NCBI GenBank assembly: GCA_050732775.1
Contig: JBOHRN010000046.1
Location: forward strand, 1-64,000
Direction of reading: 5' to 3'
DNA length: 64,000 nt
Source: JBOHRN01 sp050732775
GTDB lineage: Bacteria > Gemmatimonadota > Gemmatimonadetes > Longimicrobiales > Longimicrobiaceae
The notes below the pieces were generated by a model. That model searched no databases and was not told where the DNA came from. It saw only the letters and a list, made by a program, of their open reading frames with translations. Shown in pieces: positions 16,783-25,980 of this stretch. Each line of letters opens with the position of its first letter. Within the stretch, counting starts at the first letter, position 1. A program made the position numbers and the translations under genes.

Positions 16783-17699
16783 TAACTCCGTCTACGGATC
16801 ACGTACTCCGCTAGCGCTTCCAACTGGGGGGAGCTCATGCCGGCTCCCCGCAGCGCGGCCACGGCGCCGGCTGAGTGCTCTTCCGCCCGCCGGCGCGCCC
16901 CCGCTACCCCAAAAAGGGCCGGGTAGGTCGCTTTGGCCAGAGCTTGGTCGCGGCGCGCCCTCTTGCCGAGTTCCGCGGAGTTACCCTCCACGTCCAGCAG
17001 GTCGTCGGTTATCTGAAAGGCGAGTCCGAAGTGCCTGCCGTAGCTCGCCAAAGCCCCCTGCCGACGCTCGTCCGCGCCGCTGGCGAGCGCTCCCATGCGG
17101 AGCGCCGCGGCCAGCAGGGAGCCGGTCTTGGCCCGGTGAATACGCTCCAGTCCGGCCGCGTCGACCTCGCGCCCCTCGGCCTCCAAGTCCAGGAGCTGGC
17201 CAGCCACCATCCCCCCGGCTCCGGCCGCGCCGGCCAGGGTCGCGGCCAGGAGGGTTCGATCCCCGGCACCGAGGCGTAGCTCCCGCGCCGACCGGTCGAG
17301 CACCGAGAAGCCCAAGGGGATCAGCGAGGCACCCGCCAGCACGGCCAGCGAGGCGCCGTACATCCGGTGCAGGGTGGCCCGTCCGCGCCGCATATCGTCG
17401 TCGTCCATGCAGGGCAGGTCGTCGTGGATGAGGGAGTAGGTGTGAATCAACTCCAGCGAACACGCCAACCGGTACACCGGCCCCCGGTCCACACCCCCGG
17501 CTGCCCGGTAGGCGAGCACGCACAGGATGGGACGGATACGCTTTCCCGGTGTCTCCAGAGCGTAGCCGATGGCTTCGACCAGCGGGGTCCGCGCTCCGGC
17601 TACCGCTTCGCCGGCGATTGTGGCCAGGGCCCGGTCGACACGCCCCCGCTCCCGCGCTAAGAAAGCGGGAGGCGCGGCGGCCGAAGCGGCGGTGCTCAC
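16782..17699 (-). CDS. ispA: Polyprenyl (farnesyl/geranylgeranyl) diphosphate synthase
   Basis: Trans-prenyltransferase of 305 aa that elongates allylic diphosphates with IPP. The first Asp-rich motif is in LIHDDLPCMDDDDMRRG, and the second in FQITDDLLDVEGN. The upstream GKRIRPILCVLAYRAAGG matches the GKR substrate-binding motif. The length and the DDxxxxD first motif fit bacterial farnesyl/geranylgeranyl synthases; the chain length cannot be decided by eye. The GTG start at 17699 overlaps the xseB stop by 4 nt, and the stop overlaps the next start by 1 nt (TAATG). Confidence 0.92.
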   Translation of the reverse strand: MSTAASAAAPPAFLARERGRVDRALATIAGEAVAGARTPLVEAIGYALETPGKRIRPILCVLAYRAAGGVDRGPVYRLACSLELIHTYSLIHDDLPCMDDDDMRRGRATLHRMYGASLAVLAGASLIPLGFSVLDRSARELRLGAGDRTLLAATLAGAAGAGGMVAGQLLDLEAEGREVDAAGLERIHRAKTGSLLAAALRMGALASGADERRQGALASYGRHFGLAFQITDDLLDVEGNSAELGKRARRDQALAKATYPALFGVAGARRRAEEHSAGAVAALRGAGMSSPQLEALAEYVIRRRS

Positions 17700-17911
17700 T
17701 CTCGTTCTCCGTCACCTTCGCCCGCCGCCAGCCACTCCACCCTTCCCTCAGCCAGGTGCACCACCTCCTCCAGTTGGTGCAGGAGAGCCACCCCCTCCTC
17801 GAACAGAGCGACGGCTCGATCGAGCTCCACCGATCCGTCCTCGAGGAGGCGGACGATCTCTTCGGCGCGCGCCAGCGACGCCTCGAAATCGAGCCCTTCC
17901 TCCTGCTTCAC
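17696..17911 (-). CDS. xseB: Exodeoxyribonuclease VII small subunit
   Basis: Small helical protein of 71 aa that assembles with XseA to form exonuclease VII. The family pattern is plain: FEASLARAEEIVRLLEDGSVELDRAVALFEEG, split here as FEASLARAEEIVRLLEDG and ELDRAVALFEEGVAL. GTG start at 17911 overlaps the xseA stop by 4 nt (GTGA). Confidence 0.93.
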   Translation of the reverse strand: MKQEEGLDFEASLARAEEIVRLLEDGSVELDRAVALFEEGVALLHQLEEVVHLAEGRVEWLAAGEGDGERE

Positions 17912-19086
17912 TCTGTCTCCTCGGCGAGACAGTCCACGCTCCCGTCGGCCAGGCGCAAGCGGAAGCGGTCCCCCGGCCGGAAGTCCGTTACCGAGCGCAA
18001 CAACCGCCCGGCCCGGGAGAGGGGAAGGGCGTAGCCCCGGCCGAGCACGGCCAGGGGAGAGACCGCGTGGATGCGGGCCGCGGCGTGTCCGAGTTTAGTG
18101 CGGGCACCAGTCACCCTGTCCCGCGCCGCCGCCGAGGCCCGGCGCCCGAGCAGAGACACTTCTCTCGCGGCCACTACCAGTACGCGGCGGGCCCCCTCGG
18201 CGAGTCGGTTTCGCAGGACGGCTGTGTCGTGCAGGAGGGCCGCCCGGTCGGGGACCGCGGCTTCGGCGGCCGCCGAGGGGGTGGGCGCGCGCAAGTCGGC
18301 CACCAGGTCGGAGATAGTGACGTCGGTCTCGTGCCCCACCGCCGAGATTACCGGCAGCGGCGACCGGGCGATGGCCCGCGCCAGCGGCTCCTCGTTAAAC
18401 GCCCACAGATCCTCGACCGAGCCCCCGCCCCGCCCCACGATCACCACTTCGGCGCGGCCATCGGCCAGGAGCCGTGCCAAGGCGGCCACGATCTCGCCGC
18501 AAGCGCCGTCGCCCTGCACCCGGCAGGGGGATAGCACCACGTCTGTCCACGGGGCGCGGCGCCGGATCACGGTGAGGATGTCGCGAACGGCTGCGCCCGA
18601 CGGCGAGGTCACTACTCCAACGCAGCGCGGAAAGCGGGGGATGGGCCGTTTCCGCTCGGGCCCGGTGAGCCCCTCTGCCTCCAGTTGCTTCCGCAGCCGG
18701 TCGATGGCCAACCGCCACAGCCCATCCCCCCGGGCAGAGAGTCCGGCGACCCGGAGCTGAAAGTCGCCCCGCCGCTCGTACACGGTGAGCCGGCCGTGGG
18801 CCGCCACCTCCATGCCGTCCTCCGGTTCGGTGGGTAGCTTGCGGGCGTCGTCGCGCCACATCACGCAGCGGAGCTGGGCCTGCTGGTCGCGCAGCGTGAA
18901 GTAGCAGTGGCCCGAGCGGGCGCGGGTAAAGTTGGCGAGCTCGCCGGTGACCCGCAGCGGCGGAAATGCCCCCTCGACCACTTCGCGGGCCAGAGAGTTG
19001 ACCTCCGAGACCGAGAGCGTCTCCGCCGCCGGCTCAAGGTCGTGAAGCGCCGGCTCGAACTCGGCTCCGAACAGGTCGGAGGTCAC
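17908..19086 (-). CDS. xseA: Exodeoxyribonuclease VII large subunit
   Basis: Catalytic subunit of exonuclease VII, 392 aa, degrading single-stranded DNA to oligonucleotides. An OB-fold occupies the N-terminal 110 residues (LRVTGELANFTRARSGHCYF). The catalytic domain has GVVTSPSGAAVRDI, VDVVLSPCRVQG-like VVLSPCRVQGDGA, VIVGRGGGSVEDLWAFN and SAVGHETDVTISD. It is slightly shorter than the E. coli protein, with a compressed coiled region near residues 280-340. The GTG start at 19086 overlaps the folD stop by 4 nt. Confidence 0.95.
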   Translation of the reverse strand: MTSDLFGAEFEPALHDLEPAAETLSVSEVNSLAREVVEGAFPPLRVTGELANFTRARSGHCYFTLRDQQAQLRCVMWRDDARKLPTEPEDGMEVAAHGRLTVYERRGDFQLRVAGLSARGDGLWRLAIDRLRKQLEAEGLTGPERKRPIPRFPRCVGVVTSPSGAAVRDILTVIRRRAPWTDVVLSPCRVQGDGACGEIVAALARLLADGRAEVVIVGRGGGSVEDLWAFNEEPLARAIARSPLPVISAVGHETDVTISDLVADLRAPTPSAAAEAAVPDRAALLHDTAVLRNRLAEGARRVLVVAAREVSLLGRRASAAARDRVTGARTKLGHAAARIHAVSPLAVLGRGYALPLSRAGRLLRSVTDFRPGDRFRLRLADGSVDCLAEETE

Positions 19087-19982
19087 GCCGTTACCACCCC
19101 CGCGGCTCGCAGCCGCCTGGCCGCGGTCAGCGTGTTCCTGAGCAGCATGGCTATGGTCATCGGCCCCACCCCGCCGGGCACGGGGGTAATGGCCCCGGCC
19201 ACCTCGGAGACTGCGTCGCTGTCTACGTCTCCCGCGATACGGTAGCCGCGTTCAGAAGCGGGGTCGTTTACCCGGCTTACCCCCACGTCGATCACCGTGG
19301 CGCCCGGCTTGACCATGTCGGCGGTGATGATCCCCGGCTTGCCGACGGCGACGATCAGGATATCGGCCGAGCGGGTGTGGGCCGAGAGGTTGACCGTATA
19401 CTTGTGGGTGAGGGTGGCGGTGGCGTTGTAGCCGGGGGCGATCAGGAGCGACGCCAGCGGCTTGCCCACTATCAGGGAGCGGCCCACGATCACCGCGTGC
19501 CGACCGTGGGTGGGAATCTGGTACCGGCTCATGAGCTCCAGGATGCCCGCCGGGGTGGCGGGGAGGAAGCCGTGCTCGTGATCTCCGCTGAAAGAGCGGC
19601 CCACGTTGAGGGGGTGAAAACCGTCCACGTCCTTGAGCGGGGAGATGCGCTCTAGCACCTGCTTGTACGGAAGGTGCGCGGGTAGGGGGAGTTGGACCAG
19701 GACGCCGTGGACGCCGGGGTCGGCGTTGAGCCCGTCGATGGCGCCAAAGAGCTCGTCAGCCGATACCTCGGCGGGGAGGTCGATGGTACGGCTATTCATC
19801 CCGGCCTCGGTCGAAGCCCGCACCTTCATGCGCACGTACACCTCGCTGGCCGGGTCGCCGCCCACCAGGAGTACGGCCAAGCCGGGCACCGTGCCCTCGT
19901 CCCGGAGCTCCGCTACCTGCTCCGCCACCCCGGCACGGAGCTCCCGCGCTAGCTCCGTGCCGGCGAGGATTCGAGCCGTCAT
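19083..19982 (-). CDS. folD: Bifunctional methylenetetrahydrofolate dehydrogenase/cyclohydrolase
   Basis: FolD of 299 aa, which oxidises methylene-THF and hydrolyses methenyl-THF to 10-formyl-THF for one-carbon metabolism. Seen: GDPASEVYVRMKVRAS with the catalytic Tyr and Lys, VQLPLPAHL, PLKDVDGFHPLN, VIVGRSLIVGKPLASLL for NADP binding and ITPVPGGVGPMTIAML near the C-terminus. ATG at 19982 overlaps the rny stop by 4 nt (ATGA). Confidence 0.96.
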   Translation of the reverse strand: MTARILAGTELARELRAGVAEQVAELRDEGTVPGLAVLLVGGDPASEVYVRMKVRASTEAGMNSRTIDLPAEVSADELFGAIDGLNADPGVHGVLVQLPLPAHLPYKQVLERISPLKDVDGFHPLNVGRSFSGDHEHGFLPATPAGILELMSRYQIPTHGRHAVIVGRSLIVGKPLASLLIAPGYNATATLTHKYTVNLSAHTRSADILIVAVGKPGIITADMVKPGATVIDVGVSRVNDPASERGYRIAGDVDSDAVSEVAGAITPVPGGVGPMTIAMLLRNTLTAARRLRAAGVVTA

Positions 19983-21529
19983 CTGGCGAAGTCCACGGCC
20001 CGGTTCTCCCTGATAACCACCACCTTGATCTGGCCGGGGTACTGGAGCTCCTTTTCGATGCGGCGGGCGGTCTCTTCGGAGAGCTTGGACATCTCCTCGT
20101 CGGAGACCTTATCGGGGGTCACCATCACCCGCAGCTCGCGGCCAGCGTGGACGGCGAAGCACCTCTCCACGCCCGGGAACGACGAGGCGATCTCCTCCAG
20201 CTTCTCCAGCCGTTTGACGTAACTCTCGACGGTCTCGCGCCGCGCTCCGGGGCGCGAGCCCGAGACAGCGTCGGCGGCGGTGACCAGAAAGGTTTCGGGG
20301 TAGCGGTGCGGCTCCTCGTCGTGGTGGGCCTTGATAGCGTTCAGGACTGGGTCGGGCTCGCCGTACTTTTTGCACAGCTTCCAGCCCAGCTCCACGTGGC
20401 TGCCCTCGTGCTCGTGGGTCATCCCCTTGCCCACGTCGTGGAGCAGCCCCATGCGCTTGGCCAGAGCCGCGTCGAAACCCATCTCGGTCGCCATATTGCC
20501 CGCCAGCAAGGCCACCTCGCGAGAGTGCTGGAGTTGGTTCTGGCCGTACGAAGTGCGGAACTTGAGACGGCCCAGAACCCGCGCCACCTCGGGGTGAAGG
20601 CCGTGGACGCCCAGCTCGTACATAACCGCCTCGGCCGCCTCGCGCATACCATCCTCCACCTCGCGGCGGCTCTTTTCCACCACCTCTTCGATGCGGGCCG
20701 GGTGGATGCGGCCGTCGGCCACCAGCTTTTCCAGGGAGACGCGGGCCGTCTCGCGGCGGATCGGGTCGAAGCCGGTGAGCACCACCGCCTCGGGGGTGTC
20801 GTCGATGATGATATCCACACCGGTGAGTTGCTCGAAGGCCCGGATGTTACGCCCCTCCCGGCCGATGATGCGGCCCTTCATCTCGTCCGAAGGGAGAGAC
20901 ACCACCGACACCGTGGTCTCGGCCGTGTGGTCAGCGGCGACCCGTTGGATGGCCAGGGAGATGACCTCCTTGGCCTCCCGTTCGGCGCTCCTCTTGGTCT
21001 CTTCGCGGATCTCGCGGAGCTGGTTGGCGGCCTCGGCGCGGGCCTCTTGCTCGAGTTCGGCCCTCAGCTCCCGCTTGGCCTCGGACGCCCGCATCCCGGC
21101 CAGCGACTCGAGCCGGCGGCGGATATCTGCCAAATTGCGCTCCAACTCGGCTTCCCCCTCTGCCAGCTCCCGTTCGCGGGCGTCCAGCCCACCGGCCCTC
21201 TGCTCCTGATCTTCAGCCTTCTGATCGAGTATCTGGAGCTTTCTATCCAGGAGCTCCTCCCGCTCTTCTACCCGGCGCTCGCTACGCTCGGTCTCCTCCC
21301 GGCGGCGGTTCTCCTCCCGCTCCCACTCCTCCTTGGCCCGGAACGCCTCCTCCTTGCCGGCCAAGATCTCGGCCTTGCGCTGGTTGTCGGCGTCGCGGCG
21401 GGCGTCCGCGACGATTCGAGAGGCCTCGTCCGTGGCCCCGGAGCGTGCCCGGCGAGCCCTCGCCCGCTCTACTGCCAGGCCGGCGGCGAAGCCAGCGGCG
21501 GCCACCACCGCAATGTATACGATCTCCAT
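19979..21529 (-). CDS. rny: Ribonuclease Y
   Basis: Membrane-anchored endoribonuclease of 516 aa that initiates mRNA decay. The N-terminus (MEIVYIAVVAAAGFAAGLAV) is a transmembrane anchor, followed by about 150 residues of charged coiled coil (many RREE/EE repeats). A KH domain follows (IIGREGRNIRAFEQLTGVDI), then the HD domain with LLHDVGKGMTHEHEGSHVE. The frame is open to 21610, but ATG at 21529 gives the standard RNase Y N-terminus. It lies 7 nt downstream of zapA. The presence of RNase Y rather than an RNase E gene here is in line with non-proteobacterial organisms. Confidence 0.95.
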   Translation of the reverse strand: MEIVYIAVVAAAGFAAGLAVERARARRARSGATDEASRIVADARRDADNQRKAEILAGKEEAFRAKEEWEREENRRREETERSERRVEEREELLDRKLQILDQKAEDQEQRAGGLDARERELAEGEAELERNLADIRRRLESLAGMRASEAKRELRAELEQEARAEAANQLREIREETKRSAEREAKEVISLAIQRVAADHTAETTVSVVSLPSDEMKGRIIGREGRNIRAFEQLTGVDIIIDDTPEAVVLTGFDPIRRETARVSLEKLVADGRIHPARIEEVVEKSRREVEDGMREAAEAVMYELGVHGLHPEVARVLGRLKFRTSYGQNQLQHSREVALLAGNMATEMGFDAALAKRMGLLHDVGKGMTHEHEGSHVELGWKLCKKYGEPDPVLNAIKAHHDEEPHRYPETFLVTAADAVSGSRPGARRETVESYVKRLEKLEEIASSFPGVERCFAVHAGRELRVMVTPDKVSDEEMSKLSEETARRIEKELQYPGQIKVVVIRENRAVDFAR

Positions 21530-21536
21530 GAATGGC

Positions 21537-21848
21537 TTACTCTTCCTCGGCTTCTTCCACCGCCCCTTCCAAGCGCCGGGCGCACAGTCCGCTCCGCTCC
21601 CGCACCTCATCCTGGAGACGGCCGAGCTCGCGCCGGGCCCGGAAGAGTTGGTCGGTGATGGTGAGGGCGGCTAGCATCACGGTACGGTGAAACTCCAACC
21701 CTCCGGCCGGACCTACCGAGCGGATGGTCTCGTCCACGTGTGCTGCCACCCGGCGGGTGTAGTCGGGAGATACGCCGGCGCGCAAGGTGTGCCGCTCTCC
21801 GGCGATCTCGACCGTGACCGTCTGCTTCCCGGCACTCTCTTCGTTCAC
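21537..21848 (-). CDS. zapA: Cell division protein ZapA
   Basis: Small FtsZ-ring stabiliser of 103 aa. The N-terminal half has the ZapA pattern VTVEIAGERHTLRAG, SPDYTRRVAAHVDETI, MLAALTITDQLFRAR, and the C-terminal half is a charged helix. GTG start at 21848 overlaps the upstream coiled-coil gene by 4 nt (GTGA). Its position between pheT and rny is a recurring one in many bacteria. Confidence 0.88.
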   Translation of the reverse strand: MNEESAGKQTVTVEIAGERHTLRAGVSPDYTRRVAAHVDETIRSVGPAGGLEFHRTVMLAALTITDQLFRARRELGRLQDEVRERSGLCARRLEGAVEEAEEE

Positions 21849-22078
21849 TCCGCTCCTTCCTCAGATTCCTCTGAGCCGGCCAGCTGGTCTAGCCGTTCGA
21901 TTAGACTGGACACCCGCCTATGGGCCTCCTCCCTGCGCGCCTCGGCCGCAGCCAGGGCGCTCTGCAACTCCTCCTGCCCGGCGCGGGCCGCCCGCAGCCG
22001 CACCCGCAGATCGCGGATGGTTTTCTCGGCCCGGCCCACCGCGGCCGAGAGCCGGTCCCAGTCAGCGTCGGCGGACAC
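21845..22078 (-). CDS. Small coiled-coil protein, possibly ZapB-like
   Basis: Protein of 77 aa that is nearly all helix, with heptad-like spacing of Leu/Val/Ala: LSAAVGRAEKTIRDLRVRL, EELQSALAAAEARREEAHR, VSSLIERLDQLAG. It ends in an acidic tail (EESEEGAE). Start GTG 22078 lies inside the pheT 3' end (17 nt overlap), and the stop overlaps zapA. The size, coiled-coil nature and coupling to zapA suggest a ZapB-type divisome partner; this is inference, since ZapB proteins are too short for firm assignment by eye. Confidence 0.65.
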   Translation of the reverse strand: MSADADWDRLSAAVGRAEKTIRDLRVRLRAARAGQEELQSALAAAEARREEAHRRVSSLIERLDQLAGSEESEEGAE

Positions 22079-24467
22079 CCCAGCGCTCCCGTAGGGCTTC
22101 CGTTACCCTCTCCACCGCCGCGTCTACCTCGCCGTCGGTCAGGGTCCGGTCTGGGGCCCGAAAAGTGAGCCGCCACGCCAAGCTGCGCTCCCCCGCGGAC
22201 ACCCCTTCGCCCGCGTACAAGTCAAAGAGCCGGACCGATTCGAGCTGCTCTCCCGACGCCTCCGAGAGCGCCTCTTTCACCTCGGCGGCGGGCACCTCCG
22301 CCGGGACCAAGAGTGCCAGGTCGCGCTCCACCACCGGGTAGACGGGAAGGGGACAAACACGGCGCTCCGCCCCGGGGTGCCCGGCCGCCGGGAGTCGCAC
22401 CTCGATCGCCCACACCGGGTCGGCCCAGGGGGGCGCATCCAGCGCCGTCGGCAGGAGGAACCCGCCCCATCCGACCAGCTCTCCGCCCGCCGCGAGCAAA
22501 CGGAAGCCGCCCGACGGCTCTAGCGGCGGGGGGCACCCGCCCTGCTCCACCCTGGCGCCGGGGTGGAGCAGGGCGGCGAGCCGCTCCAGCAGCTCTTTGG
22601 CGTCCCATACTTCGAACGGCCCCGGCTCGCCCGTCCAGTGGGGCGGCCGGCGCCGGCCGGTAAAGAGCGCGGCCAGGCGGGTCTCCTCGCCCGGCTGGGT
22701 ATCCGGGGCCGATGCCGGAGCGAAGACCGTGCCGATCTCGAAGAGTCGCACGTCGCGGGCGCCGCGCGCAAAGTTGTACTCGACCCGGTGCGCCAGCCCC
22801 GGAGAGAGGGCGCGCCGCAGCCGGCTCTCCGGCTCCGAGAGCGGGTTGAGCAGCGGTACGTCGCCCTCGGGTCCGGGGACCAGGGGGGCGGAGCGCTGCT
22901 CCAGGAAGCCGCGGCCCACCAGCAAGTCGCGCAGCAGGTCTTCGCTCTGGCCGAGCCGGTCTTCCGGCACGGTGCTCGGCCGGAAGGGGCGCAACTCGTC
23001 CGGAAAGGAGTCGTAGCCACGTCGGCGGGCCACCTCCTCGATGAGGTCCTGCTCGCGGGTAACGTCGCCCCGCCGGTGGCCGGGTACGCGCACCTCGACT
23101 GCCTGGTCCGAACGCCCCTCCAGTTGGAACCCGAGCGGCTCCAGCAGCCCTTTGACCTCCTCTTCGCTGATCTTGACGCCCAAGAGGTGAGCGACCCGCG
23201 CGGGTCGTAGACGGACCAATGCTGGCCGCGACCGGCGCGGCTGGAGGTCGACCACTCCCTCCACCTCGCCCCCGGCGACTTCCAAGATCAGGGCCAGGGC
23301 GCGGCGCGCCGCCCGCTCCAGCCCCTCGGGGTCAACTCCGCGCTCGAAGCGGTGGCTGGCGTCGGTGTCGAGCTCCAACGCCCGGCGGGCGCCGCGTACC
23401 GTTTTCGCATCGAAGAGGGCGCACTCCAGGAGCACGTTCTCGGTCCCTTCGGTGACCTCACTCTCCTCGCCCCCCATCACCCCGGCCACGGCGACGGGCC
23501 GCTCTCTATCCGCGATCACCAGGGTGGAGGCGTCGAGAGCCCGCTCCACTCCATCCAGTGTAACCAAAACGTCGTCTTTCCGCGCGCGCCGGACCAGCAC
23601 GCCCGGACCGGCTAGCCGGTCCAGATCGAAGGCGTGTAGCGGCTGGCCCAGCTCATGAAGCACGTAGTTGGTGGCGTCGACCACACTGTTGATGGGCCGC
23701 AGCCCGATTGCCCGCAGGCGCCCCGAGAGCCAGCCCGGAGAGGGGGCTACGCGCACCCCCAAGATAACCGCGGCCAGGTAACGCGGGCAGCCATCCGGGT
23801 CCTCGATCCTGACCGGCACGCCCGCCGCCGAGCCCTCGCCCGCCGCTCTTTGAATCTGGGCCGAGCCGGCGAGGGCTTCGCCGCCCGGGAAGGCGGGCAG
23901 CCGCAGGCCACTCTCGCCGCCCGGCGCCACCTCCCTGGCGATTCCGTAGTGGCAGAGGAGGTCGCCCCGGTTAGCGGTGATCTCGACCTCCAGCCGCACG
24001 TCGTCGAGCCCGATGGCGGGCGCGAGCGACTCCCCCGGCTGGAGGCCGCCGTTCAGCTCCAAGATACCGGCGTGGTCGCGGCCCAGCCCGAGCTCCCGGG
24101 CACTGCACAACATGCCCTCGCTGGTCTCGCCGCGGATCTTCGCCGCGCGGACCTTGACCCCGCCCGGAAGAGCGGCCCCCACCGGGGCGAAGGGGTAGAG
24201 CGCGCCGGGTCGTACGTTGGGGGCTCCGCACACTACCTGCAGCGGCTCTCCAGCTCCCGCCTCCACCTCGCACAAGGAGAGCCGGTCGGCGTTGGGGTGC
24301 CGCCGCACCCCCCGCACGCGGGCGACCACGACACCCTCCAGCTCTCCCCCCAATTCGCGCCACTCCTCCACCGGAGCGCCCAGAAGGGCCAGCCGCTCGG
24401 CCAGCCGCTGGGGAGAGTCGTCCAACTCCGGCGCCAAGGACCGGAGCCAGCGCAAGGACACTTTCAT
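22062..24467 (-). CDS. pheT: Phenylalanyl-tRNA synthetase beta subunit
   Basis: Beta subunit of the alpha2beta2 enzyme, 801 aa. Domains in order: N-terminal helix, EMAP/tRNA-binding OB-fold (VVVARVRGVRRHPNADRL, residues 45-150), B3/B4 editing domain, B5 domain around residues 400-475 (RPALVRLRPARVAHLLG), a catalytic-like core starting near 485 (DLIEEVARRRGYDSFP), and the FDX-ACB anticodon-binding domain at the end (VYPVVERDLALLVP). It follows pheS with a 43-nt gap. ATG at 24467. Confidence 0.96.
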   Translation of the reverse strand: MKVSLRWLRSLAPELDDSPQRLAERLALLGAPVEEWRELGGELEGVVVARVRGVRRHPNADRLSLCEVEAGAGEPLQVVCGAPNVRPGALYPFAPVGAALPGGVKVRAAKIRGETSEGMLCSARELGLGRDHAGILELNGGLQPGESLAPAIGLDDVRLEVEITANRGDLLCHYGIAREVAPGGESGLRLPAFPGGEALAGSAQIQRAAGEGSAAGVPVRIEDPDGCPRYLAAVILGVRVAPSPGWLSGRLRAIGLRPINSVVDATNYVLHELGQPLHAFDLDRLAGPGVLVRRARKDDVLVTLDGVERALDASTLVIADRERPVAVAGVMGGEESEVTEGTENVLLECALFDAKTVRGARRALELDTDASHRFERGVDPEGLERAARRALALILEVAGGEVEGVVDLQPRRSRPALVRLRPARVAHLLGVKISEEEVKGLLEPLGFQLEGRSDQAVEVRVPGHRRGDVTREQDLIEEVARRRGYDSFPDELRPFRPSTVPEDRLGQSEDLLRDLLVGRGFLEQRSAPLVPGPEGDVPLLNPLSEPESRLRRALSPGLAHRVEYNFARGARDVRLFEIGTVFAPASAPDTQPGEETRLAALFTGRRRPPHWTGEPGPFEVWDAKELLERLAALLHPGARVEQGGCPPPLEPSGGFRLLAAGGELVGWGGFLLPTALDAPPWADPVWAIEVRLPAAGHPGAERRVCPLPVYPVVERDLALLVPAEVPAAEVKEALSEASGEQLESVRLFDLYAGEGVSAGERSLAWRLTFRAPDRTLTDGEVDAAVERVTEALRERWGVRRR

Positions 24468-24510
24468 CAGCGCCCCCTTTTCCCGAACCCCGCCACCAGT
24501 TCTCCGCTCC

Positions 24511-25533
24511 TCACGCGAACTGCTCCAGAAACCTGATGTCTCCCTCGTACAGAGTACGGATGTCGGGAACGCCGTAGCGGAGCATGGCGATCCTCGCCGG
24601 ACCCATGCCGAACGCCCAGCCGGTGTAACGCTCGGGGTCGTACCCTACCTGCTCGAACACCGCCGGGTCTACCATGCCCGCGCCCATGATCTCGATCCAC
24701 CCGGTCCCTTTGCAGGTCGAACACCCCGAGCCGCCGCACATCACACAGGTCACGTCCACCTCGGCGCTAGGCTCGGTAAAGGGGAAGAAGGAGGGCCTAA
24801 ACCGGGTCTCGGTTTCCGCCCCGAGGAGCCGCCGGGCAAACTCGGCCAAGGTGGCCTTGAGGTCCACGAAGGTGACCCCCTGGTCCACGGCCAGTCCCTC
24901 GATCTGCTCGAAAGCCGGGGCGTGCGACGGGTCGAATGCGTCGCGCCGGTAGCACATCCCCGGCACCACTACCCGCACCGGCGGCTGGAACTTCTGCATG
25001 GTGCGGATCTGCACGGGCGAGGTGTGGCTGCGCAGGACCACCGCTTCCGACAGGTAAAAGGTGTCGTGCTCGTCCGCGGCTGGGTGATCGAGGGGGGTAT
25101 TCAGAGCCACGAAGTTGTGCCACACGGTCTCGGCCTCGGGGCCGCGCACCCGGGTGAAGCCGAGTGAGCGGAAGATGTCGCAAATCTCGTCGATCACCAG
25201 CGTTACGGGGTGGCGGGCGCCCCTCCAAAGAGAGCGCGAGGGGAGCGTGAGGTCCTCGGCCGGTTGGCTAGCGGGGCGCTGGCCAAAGGAGCCCTGCCGC
25301 TCCTCGATCAACCCGGAGAGAGTCTCCTTGACACGATTCGCCTCGGCGCCCACCCCCGGTCTTTCCCGCGCGGGGAGCTCTCCCAGACGGCGCAGCATGC
25401 CGGTGAGCCGACCCTTGCGGCCGAGGAACTCAAACCTGACGCGGTCCAACTCCTCCCGGGAGCCAGCCGCCTCCGCGCGCTCCCGGCCCTCGGACTCCAA
25501 CCGCTCCAACCCTGCGAGGAGATCGTCCGTCAT
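24511..25533 (-). CDS. pheS: Phenylalanyl-tRNA synthetase alpha subunit
   Basis: Catalytic alpha subunit, 340 aa. An N-terminal coiled-coil arm (about residues 1-85) is followed by a class II core with motif 2 (VVPGMCYRRDAFDPSHAPAFEQ), FTEPSAEVDVTC and motif 3 near GWAFGMGPARIAML. A CMVCGGSGCSTCKGTG-like segment (CVMCGGSGCSTCKGTGW) inserts a cysteine cluster typical of bacterial PheS. ATG at 25533, 91 nt after rplT. A -10-like TATAAC on the minus strand at 25546-25551 hints at an internal promoter, without a good -35. Confidence 0.96.
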   Translation of the reverse strand: MTDDLLAGLERLESEGRERAEAAGSREELDRVRFEFLGRKGRLTGMLRRLGELPARERPGVGAEANRVKETLSGLIEERQGSFGQRPASQPAEDLTLPSRSLWRGARHPVTLVIDEICDIFRSLGFTRVRGPEAETVWHNFVALNTPLDHPAADEHDTFYLSEAVVLRSHTSPVQIRTMQKFQPPVRVVVPGMCYRRDAFDPSHAPAFEQIEGLAVDQGVTFVDLKATLAEFARRLLGAETETRFRPSFFPFTEPSAEVDVTCVMCGGSGCSTCKGTGWIEIMGAGMVDPAVFEQVGYDPERYTGWAFGMGPARIAMLRYGVPDIRTLYEGDIRFLEQFA

Positions 25534-25624
25534 CTATCCGTCATGGTTATACGCCTGGGCCGGTCCGGAGACGTGCTCCCTCGAAGAAACCTCGGCCAAA
25601 AGGGGGCAATCTTGGGCGTAAAGT

Positions 25625-25978
25625 TTAAAGCTTGGCCCTAGCGGTCTCCACCAGCCGCCCGAAGGCGTCGGAGTCGCGCACCGCCAGGTCGGCTAGCTGC
25701 TTCCGGTCGATCTCGACGCCGGCCTTTCCGAGCCCGTCCATGAGCCGGGAGTAGGAGAGGTCGTGTTGGCGGGCGGCGGCGTTAATGCGCACGATCCAGA
25801 GTCGGCGGAAGTCCCGCTTCCGGTTCTTCCGGTCGCGGTAAGCGTAGCGCTGGGCCCGCTCGACCGCTTCCTTGGCGGTCTTATACAGGTTCTTGCGCTT
25901 TCCGAAGTAACCCTTGGCCTGCTTGAGGACGCGCTTCTTGCGCCGGTTACGGGCTACGCTGTACTTGGTCCGAGGCAT
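25625..25978 (-). CDS. rplT: Large ribosomal subunit protein bL20
   Basis: Ribosomal protein L20 of 117 aa, needed early in 50S assembly. The N-terminus MPRTKYSVARNRRKKRVLKQAKGY is typical (here MPRTKYSVARNRRKK, KGYFGKRKNLYKTAK), followed by RRLWIVRINAAARQHDLSYS. L20 regulates this operon in several bacteria by binding mRNA. The start is 2 nt after the rpmI stop. Confidence 0.97.
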   Translation of the reverse strand: MPRTKYSVARNRRKKRVLKQAKGYFGKRKNLYKTAKEAVERAQRYAYRDRKNRKRDFRRLWIVRINAAARQHDLSYSRLMDGLGKAGVEIDRKQLADLAVRDSDAFGRLVETARAKL

Positions 25979-25980
25979 AT

